NCBI RefSeq assembly: GCF_019449275.2
Contig: NZ_JAHZQZ020000020.1
Location: 1 to 64,000, forward strand
Direction: 5' to 3'
From: Microbacterium sp. HD4P20
GTDB taxonomy: Bacteria; Actinomycetota; Actinomycetes; Actinomycetales; Microbacteriaceae
DNA length: 64,000 nucleotides
Part shown: piece after piece, positions 1-7,227 of the stretch
How positions within the stretch are numbered: position 1 is the stretch's first letter
Layout of the letters: every line of letters begins with the position of its first letter
The notes under the pieces: generated by a model
The model's input: the letters and a program-made list of their open reading frames with translations, nothing else
Told to the model about the DNA's origin: nothing
Databases searched by the model: none
Program-made: the position numbers and the translations under genes

Positions 1-13
1 CTCCGCCCCGCCC

Positions 14-120
14 CGACCATGTCCCTTTCCCGCCGAGCATGTGGGTTTTGCGCCGACCATGTGCACATGGTCGCCGAGAGACCGACATGGTCGGTGAGGA
101 ACCCACATGCTCGGCGCAGG
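14..120. repeat. CATG inverted-unit array 1
   Basis: Six or so 20-bp units built on CCGA(C/G)CATGT and its reverse complement. Two and a half units run one way; at 54-73 the array passes through a perfect 20-bp palindrome (CGACCATGTG followed by CACATGGTCG), after which the units run in the opposite orientation to about 120. The left flank is C-rich. The same unit recurs near 6.1-6.4, 24.5, 45.0 and 46.3 kb. Short ORFs across it are repeat translations and are not called as genes. Function unknown. Confidence 0.85.
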
Positions 121-349
121 GGAGAAGGGGAAATTGACGGTTCTGCGCTGGGATGGGCGCGGGGAGGGAGCAGATCGCTCGGGCGACGGCATCCGGTCAT
201 GTCGAAACACAATTGAGATACAGGTGTAATCGTGTGCGCGGGCATGGCCGGGTAGCGTCAAGGAATCACACCCCGCTGAGGGCTGCGCGCATCTCCGCTC
301 CACGACGACGTGCAAGCGATGCCCCCACGACATGGAAGGTGCACAGCAC
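121..349 (+). other. Upstream region of the ABC importer operon
   Basis: No gene is supported here. The stretch follows repeat array 1 and leads into the solute-binding lipoprotein gene. A weak promoter-like pair can be drawn (TCGAAA at 202-207 and TGTAAT at 225-230, 17 bp apart), but it is far from consensus. A ribosome-binding site GGAAGG lies just upstream of position 350. Confidence 0.4.
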
Positions 350-2023
350 ATGCTCCACACATCCAGAAGGCGCTGGCTCACCGGCGCCGTGGCCGTCGCT
401 GTCGGGGCGATGGTCCTCACCGCCTGCGCGAGCGAACGCGGTGGCGGCGACGACTCGGGCAACGATGCCGACGTCGACGGCACCTTCGTCTTCGGCGCGT
501 CATCCGACCCCGCGAACCTCGACCCCGCCTTCGCGCAGGACGGCGAGACCTTCCGTGTCTCGCGCCAGATCTTCGAGGGACTCGTCGGCACAGAGCCGGG
601 CACCGCAGACCCCGCCCCGCTGCTCGCAGAGTCGTGGGAGTCATCCGACGACGGCATGTCGCACACGTTCGAGCTGAAGGAGGGCGTCACCTTCCACGAC
701 GGCACTCCCTTCGACGCCGAGGCGGTGTGCGCCAACTTCGACCGCTGGTACAACTGGACGGGACTGGCGGCCACCGAAGCCCTGTCGTACTACTACGGCA
801 AGCTGTTCCGCGGCTACGTCGAGACGCCCGAAGGTGCCGTGTACAAGTCGTGCACCCCCGACGGCGAGCACTCGGTCACGATCGAGCTGAACCAGCCCTT
901 CGCCGGATTCATCCCCGCGCTGTCGCTGCCCGCCTTCGCGATGCAGAGCCCGACCGCCCTCGAAGAGTACGGTGCCGACGACATCGGCGGCAGCGAAGAG
1001 GCGCCGACCCTCTCGGAGTACGGCCAGGGCCACCCGACGGGCACCGGTCCCTACATGTTCGAGGAGTGGGCTCCGGGCGAGCAGGTGACCCTCACGGCCT
1101 ACGAGGACTACTGGGGCGACCCCGGTCAGATCGACGAGATCATCTTCCGCGTGATCGATGACCCGACCGCCCGCCGTCAGGCGCTGGAGTCGGGCTCGAT
1201 CGACGGCTATGACCTCGTCGGACCGGCTGACACGGCGGCCCTCGAGGAGGACGGCTTCACCATGGTGTCGCGTCCGCCGTTCACGATCCTGTACCTCGCG
1301 TTCAACCAGGCCGTCCCGGCGCTGCAGGACCCGAGGGTGCGCGAAGCACTCTCGCACGCCATCGACAAGGACGCCCTGATCGAACAGGTGCTGCCCGAGG
1401 GGACGGAGAAGGCGACCCAGTTCATCCCGGATGTCGTCAACGGATGGAACCCCGACGTCACGACGTACGAGTACGACCCCGAGACGGCCAGGTCGCTGCT
1501 CGCGGAGGCCGGCTACAACGAGGCGAACCCGCTCACGCTCGACTTCAACTACCCGGTCAACGTGTCTCGCCCGTACATGCCAGACCCCGAGCAGATCTTC
1601 ACGGTGCTGTCGTCGCAGCTCGAGGAAGTCGGCGTCGTCACCAACCCCGTCACCGACGCGTGGAGCCCGGACTACCTCGACAAGATCACGGGCACGCCGG
1701 ATCACGGCATCCATCTGCTCGGCTGGACCGGTGACTACAACGACACCGACAACTTCGTCGGCGTCTTCTTCGGTGCGCCGTCGTCGGAGTGGGGCTTCGA
1801 CAACCCGGAGCTGTTCGCAGCGTTGGAGGAGGCGCGCGGCGTTCCGAGCCTGGAGGATCAGACCGCACTGTACGAGGGCATCAACCAGATGGTGGCGGAG
1901 TTCATCCCCGGCGTGCCGCTGGCGCACCCCGCTCCCACCCTGGCGTTCTCGCCCCGTGTGGAGAGCTACCCCGCCAGCCCGGTCAACGACGAGGTCTTCA
2001 CCGACATCGTGCTGACCGAGTAG
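350..2023 (+). CDS. ABC transporter solute-binding lipoprotein, family 5 (peptide/nickel class)
   Basis: This is a 557-residue extracytoplasmic substrate-binding protein for an oligopeptide-type importer. An Arg-rich N-terminus and hydrophobic segment lead to a lipobox L-T-A-C with the acceptor Cys at residue 26, followed by a low-complexity Gly/Asp linker. The mature part has the hallmark opening of SBP_bac_5 proteins (DPANLDPAF) and the full length of that family. An ATG exists at 332, but the start at 350 has a well-spaced GGAAGG and puts the signal sequence at the N-terminus. The two permease genes follow, and the ATPase gene lies convergently beyond them. The actual ligand (peptide, nickel, sugar acid and so on) cannot be read from the sequence. 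The neighbouring 5-oxoprolinase genes make a peptide or pyroglutamate-related substrate conceivable, which is inference only. Confidence 0.93.
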   Translation: MLHTSRRRWLTGAVAVAVGAMVLTACASERGGGDDSGNDADVDGTFVFGASSDPANLDPAFAQDGETFRVSRQIFEGLVGTEPGTADPAPLLAESWESSDDGMSHTFELKEGVTFHDGTPFDAEAVCANFDRWYNWTGLAATEALSYYYGKLFRGYVETPEGAVYKSCTPDGEHSVTIELNQPFAGFIPALSLPAFAMQSPTALEEYGADDIGGSEEAPTLSEYGQGHPTGTGPYMFEEWAPGEQVTLTAYEDYWGDPGQIDEIIFRVIDDPTARRQALESGSIDGYDLVGPADTAALEEDGFTMVSRPPFTILYLAFNQAVPALQDPRVREALSHAIDKDALIEQVLPEGTEKATQFIPDVVNGWNPDVTTYEYDPETARSLLAEAGYNEANPLTLDFNYPVNVSRPYMPDPEQIFTVLSSQLEEVGVVTNPVTDAWSPDYLDKITGTPDHGIHLLGWTGDYNDTDNFVGVFFGAPSSEWGFDNPELFAALEEARGVPSLEDQTALYEGINQMVAEFIPGVPLAHPAPTLAFSPRVESYPASPVNDEVFTDIVLTE

Positions 2024-2111
2024 TCGCTCCGCGCACCGCTCGGGTGCGGTGCGGAGGGTCGTCCGATCCTCCGCACCGCATCACACCGCCTCGAACCCCG
2101 GAGACTCCTCA

Positions 2112-3116
2112 GTGCTGCGCACCATCGGCCATCGGCTCCTGCTGCTCATCCCGACGCTCATCGGATTGAGCATCCTGCTCTTCCTATGGGTACGCGCACT
2201 TCCCGGCGGGCCGGCGGTGGCCCTGCTCGGCGAGAGGGCGACGCCCGAAGCCGTCGAGCGCATCAATGAGCTCTACGGATTCAACCGCCCGATCTTCGAG
2301 CAGTACTTCGTGTGGCTCGGACGACTCGTCACGGGCGATTTCGGCGCCTCGATCGAGACCGGCCGCGGGGTGCTGGACGAGTTCCTCCGGCGCTTCCCCG
2401 CCACGATCGAGCTGTCTGTCGCCGCGCTCATCATCGCCGTCGGCATCGGCATCCCGATGGGATACTGGGCGGCCCGGCACCACGGCCGGTGGAGCGACCA
2501 CGCCGCCATCGTCGTGAGTCTCGTCGGCATCACGATCCCTGTCTTCTTCCTCGCGTTCCTGCTCAAGTATGTCTTCGCGGTGCAGCTGGGCTGGCTGCCC
2601 AGCGACGGGCGGCAGGACCCTCGCATCGATGCGACGCATCCGACCGGCTTCTACGTGCTCGACGGTCTTCTCACGGGCGAGTTCGACGCCGCATGGGATG
2701 CCATCCTTCACCTGATCCTCCCCGCGATCGCGCTGGGTACGATCCCTCTCGCGATCATCGTGCGGATCACCCGCGCCTCGGTGCTCGAGGTGCAGAACTC
2801 CGACTACGTGCGCACCGGTCGCGCGAAGGGCATCAGCACCGGCACGCTGCGTCAGAAGTTCATCCTGCGCAACGCGATGCTGCCCGTGATCACCACGGTG
2901 GGCCTGCAGGTGGGTCTGCTGCTGGCCGGCGCGATTCTGACCGAGACCGTGTTCGCCTTTCCCGGGATCGGCTCGTTCATGGCGAACGCGATCGGGGCGC
3001 GGGACTTCCCCGTGCTGCAAGGTTTCATCATCTTCATCGCGATCATCTACGCCTTCATCAACCTGGCGGTAGACATCTCGTACAGCTTCATCGATCCGAG
3101 GGTGAGGGTCTCATGA
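2112..3116 (+). CDS. ABC transporter permease, DppB/OppB type
   Basis: A 334-residue inner-membrane permease. The N-terminal hydrophobic helix (about residues 8-27, with WVRALPGGPA after it) and several later helices fit the DppB/OppB family. The EAA-type cytoplasmic loop that contacts the ATPase is visible at about residues 237-258 (GRAKGISTGTLRQKF). The GTG at 2112 is chosen over the upstream in-frame GTG at 2049 because GGAG at 2100-2103 sits 8 nt before it and because the transmembrane segment then begins as in homologues. It lies 88 bp after the lipoprotein gene and 31 bp before the second permease, so the three are probably one operon. Confidence 0.93.
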   Translation: MLRTIGHRLLLLIPTLIGLSILLFLWVRALPGGPAVALLGERATPEAVERINELYGFNRPIFEQYFVWLGRLVTGDFGASIETGRGVLDEFLRRFPATIELSVAALIIAVGIGIPMGYWAARHHGRWSDHAAIVVSLVGITIPVFFLAFLLKYVFAVQLGWLPSDGRQDPRIDATHPTGFYVLDGLLTGEFDAAWDAILHLILPAIALGTIPLAIIVRITRASVLEVQNSDYVRTGRAKGISTGTLRQKFILRNAMLPVITTVGLQVGLLLAGAILTETVFAFPGIGSFMANAIGARDFPVLQGFIIFIAIIYAFINLAVDISYSFIDPRVRVS

Positions 3117-3147
3117 CCGTCCGATCGCTGCACCGAGGAGGCCTCGC

Positions 3148-4107
3148 ATGAGCTCGGTCATCCTTCCTCCCGCGCCGAGCGGCGGCCCCGTCGACGACAC
3201 GTCGGTCGACGACGCGGAGCTGCTCGGAGCCAAGACGCGAGGCGGATTCTGGCACGACGTCTTCCGCCGGCTGCGCCGCAACCCGACGGCCTGGGTCGGC
3301 GCCGCTATCGTCCTCGTCTTCGTGGTGGTCGCCATCCTCGCCCCGTGGCTGGCGCCGTATGCCGAGCGCGCGCTGCCCGGTGCCCGCTTCATCACGCCGA
3401 CCGACATCCCCGGTCCCGGCGAGATGGCCGATTTCCCTCTCGGCCTCGACCGCTTCGGCGGCGACGTGCTCTCCAAGCTCATCTGGGGCGCTCGGGCATC
3501 CCTCGTGATCGGCGTGGTGTCCACGGCGTTCGGCCTGGCCGGCGGCATGCTCCTGGGTCTTTTCGCCGGCGCGTTCGGCGGCTGGGTCGACACCGTCATC
3601 ATGCGATTCGTCGACATCCTGCTGTCGGTGCCGAACCTGCTTCTCGCCGTTTCGATCGCGGCCATCCTGGGCCAGACCCAGCTGTCGATCATGATTGCGA
3701 TCGGCGTCTCGCAGGTGCCGATCTTCGCGCGCCTGCTGCGTGCGTCGATGCTGCAGCAGCGCAGCGCCGACTACATCCTCTCGGCGCAGACGCTCGGTCT
3801 CGGCCGCGGCACCATCACCATGAGCCATGTGCTGCCCAACAGCATCGGGCCCGTCATCGTGCAGGGCACGCTCACCCTCGCGACCGCGGTCATCGACGCG
3901 GCGGCGCTGTCGTTCCTCGGCCTTGGCGGGGGACGCCCCGAGACGGCGGAGTGGGGCCGCATGCTCACCTACGCGCAGGCCGAGCTGGCGATCGCACCGT
4001 GGCTCGCCTTCCTGCCGGGCCTGTGCATCATGATCACCGCGCTGGGCTTCACGCTCTTCGGCGAGGCCCTGCGCGAGGCCATGGACCCCCGCACGCGCGC
4101 CCGCTGA
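3148..4107 (+). CDS. ABC transporter permease, DppC/OppC type
   Basis: A 319-residue partner permease. A cytoplasmic N-terminus of about 50 residues (FRRLRRNPTAWVGA) precedes the first helix, as is typical of DppC. A long periplasmic loop with FPLGLDRFGGDVLSKLIWGA follows, then further helices and an EAA-type loop at about residues 213-236 (AQTLGLGRGTITMSHVLPN). GAGGAGG lies a few bases before the ATG. It would pair with the upstream permease to form the membrane channel and be powered by the fused ATPase gene encoded convergently downstream. Confidence 0.93.
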   Translation: MSSVILPPAPSGGPVDDTSVDDAELLGAKTRGGFWHDVFRRLRRNPTAWVGAAIVLVFVVVAILAPWLAPYAERALPGARFITPTDIPGPGEMADFPLGLDRFGGDVLSKLIWGARASLVIGVVSTAFGLAGGMLLGLFAGAFGGWVDTVIMRFVDILLSVPNLLLAVSIAAILGQTQLSIMIAIGVSQVPIFARLLRASMLQQRSADYILSAQTLGLGRGTITMSHVLPNSIGPVIVQGTLTLATAVIDAAALSFLGLGGGRPETAEWGRMLTYAQAELAIAPWLAFLPGLCIMITALGFTLFGEALREAMDPRTRAR

Positions 4108-4110
4108 GGC

Positions 4111-4132
4111 CGGCCCACGGGCCCGCGGGCCG
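4111..4132. terminator. GC-rich hairpin between convergent transporter genes
   Basis: The arms CGGCCC (4111-4116) and GGGCCG (4127-4132) can pair around a loop that is itself GC-rich, in the 61-bp gap between the convergent permease and ATPase genes. There is no T-run. It could act as a bidirectional terminator, but base composition alone makes such pairing likely. Confidence 0.35.
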
Positions 4133-4168
4133 ACGGGCCGCCGGTGACGCGCCGGATGGCGCGGGGCG

Positions 4169-6010
4169 TCAGACGGCGATGTCGAGCTCGTTGCCGGGGA
4201 TCGAGGCCAGCAGTCGCCGCGTGTAGGGGTCGCGGGGGTTGGTGAAGATCTCTTCGGAGGATGCCGCCTCCACGAGCGCGCCGTCCTTCATGACGCACAC
4301 GTAGTCGCTGATGAGGCGCACCACCGCGAGGTCGTGCGAGATGAAGAGATAGCTCAGGCCGTACTCGCGTTGCAGGTCGCGCAGCAGCGTCAGCACCTGG
4401 TCCTGCACGAGCACATCCAGCGCCGACACGGGCTCGTCGCACACGATGAGGTCGGGCGAGAGCGCCAGGGCGCGGGCGATCGCGACGCGCTGACGCTGGC
4501 CGCCCGAGAGCTCCGACGGGTACCGGCGCAGCATCGCCTCGGGCAGCGCCACGTCGTCGAGCAGCTGGCGCACGCGCGCCGCGCGCTCTTTGGGCGACCC
4601 GCGCTTGTAGAAGTCCAGCGGCTCGGAGATGATCCGCTCGATCGAGAACATCGGGTTCAGCGAGGAGTACGGGTCTTGGAAGATCGGCTGCACGCGCTGG
4701 CGGAACTCGCGCAGCTCGCGTCCCTTGAAGGTCGCCACGTCCTGCCCGTCGAAGCGGATCGCGCCGCTCGTGGGCTCGATGACCTTCAGCATCATGCGGG
4801 CGGTGGTCGTCTTTCCCGAGCCCGACTCACCCACGATCGCCACGGTCTCGCCCCGGGGGATCGAGAACGACACGTCCTGGACGGCGGCGAAGTCCTCCTT
4901 CTGCCCGCGGATCCGGTAGACCTTCGTGAGTCCCTCCACCTCGACGATGTTGTCGACCGTCCCCGCGGTTCCCGCGGTCCCCGCGGTTCCGGCGGTTCCC
5001 GCGGTCCCCGCGGTTCCGGCGGTTCCCGCGGTCCCCGCGGTTCCCGCGGCCCCGCCACCCGCCACCGGCGCGCCGGGTGCTGCGGCTCGGGGCTGCGTAG
5101 TCGCGCCGGCCGTGGCATCCGGTGCCGTCTCGGTCGGGGTGATGTCGGGCTGCCGCGCCGGCTTGCGGAACGCCTCGGGACGCAGCCGCACCGCCGCGAC
5201 CGACGGTGCCGCCTTGACGAGAGCCTGCGTGTAGGGATGCTGCGGATCCTCGAGGATCTGCCGGGCCGGACCCTGCTCGAGGATGCGCCCGCGGTTCATC
5301 ACGACCACGCGCGACGCGCGCTCGGCAGCGAGCCCCAGGTCGTGGGTGATGAGCATCAGCGCCGTGCCGCGTTCGCTGGTCATGCGCTCGAGCTGGTCGA
5401 GGATCGTCTTCTGCACCGTGACGTCGAGGGCGCTGGTGGGCTCGTCGGCGATCAGCAGCTTCGGGTCGCACGCCAGGCCGATCGCGATGAGCGCGCGCTG
5501 GCGCATGCCGCCCGAGAACTCGTGCGGATACTGCTTGGCGCGGTCCTCGGCGTCCGGGAGGCCGGCGGCGGCGAGGGTCTCGACGACCTTGCGGTCGACG
5601 TCCCTGCGGGTAGCGAGGCCGTGCGCGAGAAGGGTCTCGGCGATCTGCGTGCCGATCTTCGCGACCGGATTGAGGTTCGACATCGGATCCTGCGGCACGA
5701 GCCCGATCGAGCCGCCGCGGATGCCGCGCAGGACGCTCTCCGGCGCCCCGACCAGGTTCTCGCCCTCGAACATGATGCTGCCCCGGGTGACCTTGCCGTT
5801 GCCCGGCAGCAGCCCGATGACGGCCATCGCGGTCGTGGACTTGCCCGAGCCCGATTCGCCGACGATGGCGAGCGTCTCGCCGGCGGCGAGGTCGAGGTCG
5901 ATGCCCTCGACGGCGTGCACGGGGCCGTCGATGGTCTGGAACTGGACGGCGACGTCGCGCACCTGGAGCAGCGGCGCTCCGGCCGCGACACGTTCGGAGG
6001 TTCGGGCCAT
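4169..6010 (-). CDS. Fused dual ATP-binding subunit of the family-5 ABC importer (DppD-DppF)
   Basis: A 613-residue protein with two complete ABC ATPase domains. The first (about residues 12-310) has GESGSGKST, the signature FSGGMRQ and IADEPTSALD, then the peptide-transporter C-terminal motif HPYTQALV. The second (from about residue 355) has GESGSGKTT, LSGGQRQR, VCDEPVSALD and DPYTRRLLASIPG. Between them lies an Ala/Pro-rich linker ending in about ten Gly-Thr-Ala triplets (residues about 321-351). The ATG at 6010 is preferred over 6019 because AGG then has normal spacing; longer upstream extensions run into repeat array 2. This gene would energise the two permeases encoded convergently. Fusion of the two ATPases is known in this family, but the tandem linker is unusual. 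Confidence 0.92.
   Translation of the reverse strand: MARTSERVAAGAPLLQVRDVAVQFQTIDGPVHAVEGIDLDLAAGETLAIVGESGSGKSTTAMAVIGLLPGNGKVTRGSIMFEGENLVGAPESVLRGIRGGSIGLVPQDPMSNLNPVAKIGTQIAETLLAHGLATRRDVDRKVVETLAAAGLPDAEDRAKQYPHEFSGGMRQRALIAIGLACDPKLLIADEPTSALDVTVQKTILDQLERMTSERGTALMLITHDLGLAAERASRVVVMNRGRILEQGPARQILEDPQHPYTQALVKAAPSVAAVRLRPEAFRKPARQPDITPTETAPDATAGATTQPRAAAPGAPVAGGGAAGTAGTAGTAGTAGTAGTAGTAGTAGTAGTVDNIVEVEGLTKVYRIRGQKEDFAAVQDVSFSIPRGETVAIVGESGSGKTTTARMMLKVIEPTSGAIRFDGQDVATFKGRELREFRQRVQPIFQDPYSSLNPMFSIERIISEPLDFYKRGSPKERAARVRQLLDDVALPEAMLRRYPSELSGGQRQRVAIARALALSPDLIVCDEPVSALDVLVQDQVLTLLRDLQREYGLSYLFISHDLAVVRLISDYVCVMKDGALVEAASSEEIFTNPRDPYTRRLLASIPGNELDIAV
4959..5048. repeat. 9-bp tandem repeat encoding a (Gly-Thr-Ala)n linker
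   Basis: Ten 9-bp units alternate GTCCCCGCG, GTTCCCGCG and GTTCCGGCG with a partial 27-bp higher-order order. On the minus strand they encode Gly-Thr-Ala repeats that join the two ATPase domains. Because each unit is three codons, copy-number change would keep the frame and only alter linker length. Confidence 0.9.
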
Positions 6011-6106
6011 GTCGTCCATCCTGCCTGCCGCGGCCCTGCGGCGCACCGCTTCGTGCTCAGCCTTTACGCATCCGTAACGAGTGTCTGCCCCCGCACGTGG
6101 ATATCT

Positions 6107-6412
6107 CGCCGAGCTTGTGGGTTTCTCGCCGAGCTTGTGGGTTTGGCATCGAGCATGTGGGTTCCTCGCCGAGCTTGTGGGTTCCTCGCCGAGCATGTGG
6201 GTTTGGCATCGAGCATGTGCCTGACATGGTCGGCGCAGAAGGGACATGGTCGGCGCAAGAGGGACATGGTCGGCGCGGAAGGGACATGGTCGGCGCAACA
6301 CCGACATGGTCGGCGCAAGAGGGACATGGTCGGCGCGGAAGGGATATGGTCGGCGCAACACCCACATGGTCGGCGCGGAAGGGACATGCTCGGCGCGGAA
6401 GGGACATGGTCG
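6107..6412. repeat. CATG inverted-unit array 2 (largest)
   Basis: About six 20-bp units in the form CGCCGAGC(A/T)TGTGGGTTT run from about 6107. After the turn at CATG-TGCCTGA-CATG (6216-6230), ten units in the opposite orientation (GACATGGTCGGCGC followed by a variable A/G/C hexamer) run at 6223, 6243 and every 20 bp to about 6412. Bases 1-10 of each unit are nearly constant, whereas the six or so bases after the core vary (AGAAGG, AAGAGG, GGAAGG, AACACC). The array fills the divergent spacer between the fused ATPase gene and pxpA and probably covers both promoter regions. Confidence 0.88.
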
Positions 6413-6449
6413 GGTGGGAGCAGCGCGGGTGCGGGGATACCGTGGAGGG

Positions 6450-7205
6450 ATGGTGGCCATCGACCTCAACGCGGACCTCGGCGAGACGGTCGACGGCGTG
6501 CCGACGGCCGACGACGAGGCGATGTTCGCGGTGATCTCGAGCGCGAGCATCGCGTGCGGCGGACACGCGGGGGATGCCGCATCCATGCACGAAGCGGTCG
6601 CCCGGGCTGCCCGGTTCGGGGTCGCCGTCGGAGCCCATCCGTCGTACCCTGATCGCGCGAACTTCGGCCGGGTTCCGGTGGCGATCGACCCGCCCGCGCT
6701 CGAGGCGGCGATCGCCGGGCAGCTGCGGGCATTGCACCGGGCCGGTGCCGGCCTGCGCTACGTCAAGCCGCACGGCGCGCTCTATCACGCGGTCACCCAC
6801 GACGCGGATCAGGCGGATGCCGTCGCCCGGGCGATCGCCGAAATCTCCGCCGCCACGGGCCGGCCCCTGCCGGTGCTGGGTCTGGGCGGAGAGATGGCGC
6901 GGGCCGTGGCATCCGTCGGTCTTCCCTTCGTGCGCGAGGCGTTCCTGGACCGCGCATATCTGCCCGATGGCGGCCTGGTCCCGCGGAGCGAGCGGGGTGC
7001 CCTGCTCGACGATCCCGAGCGGGTCGCGGCGCGCGCCGTGCGGCTGGCGCTCGAGGGCGAGGTCGAGGCCGTCGACGGCACGGTCGTGGCGACGGATGCC
7101 GCATCCCTGTGCCTGCACGGAGACTCGCCCGCCGCCGTGGCGATGGCCCGCGCGGTGCGCAAGGAGCTCGAGGCGGCCGGCGTCGAGGTGCGGGCGCCGT
7201 GGTGA
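6450..7205 (+). CDS. 5-oxoprolinase subunit A (LamB/YcsF family)
   Basis: A 251-residue LamB/YcsF-family protein, the PxpA subunit of the PxpABC ATP-dependent 5-oxoprolinase that opens pyroglutamate to glutamate in the cytoplasm. The N-terminal DLNADLGE signature (residues 5-12), SIACGGHAGD, GAHPSYPD and YVKPHGALYH are characteristic. The start is ATG 6450; GGAGG lies so close that the adjacent GTG at 6453 is an equal alternative. The gene begins directly after repeat array 2. The next gene encodes the other two subunits, so the operon is complete. Confidence 0.93.
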   Translation: MVAIDLNADLGETVDGVPTADDEAMFAVISSASIACGGHAGDAASMHEAVARAARFGVAVGAHPSYPDRANFGRVPVAIDPPALEAAIAGQLRALHRAGAGLRYVKPHGALYHAVTHDADQADAVARAIAEISAATGRPLPVLGLGGEMARAVASVGLPFVREAFLDRAYLPDGGLVPRSERGALLDDPERVAARAVRLALEGEVEAVDGTVVATDAASLCLHGDSPAAVAMARAVRKELEAAGVEVRAPW

Positions 7206-7227
7206 CCGGGATCGAGGGCTGCCTGCC

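Noticed and set aside
153..677. Plus-strand ORFs at 153-677 and 310-1161 as separate genes
   Set aside because: Alternate frames of the solute-binding lipoprotein gene with Arg/Pro/Ser-rich shadow composition.
6107..6412. CRISPR array
   Set aside because: The 20-bp units have no 30-bp spacers and reverse orientation in mid-array.
6097..6534. Open reading frames of 100-800 codons running through the CATG arrays (also at 19-216, 24514-25029, 44968-45273, 46223-46603)
   Set aside because: They only translate the 20-bp repeats (periodic 20-residue patterns), exist on both strands and lack ribosome-binding sites at sensible places.
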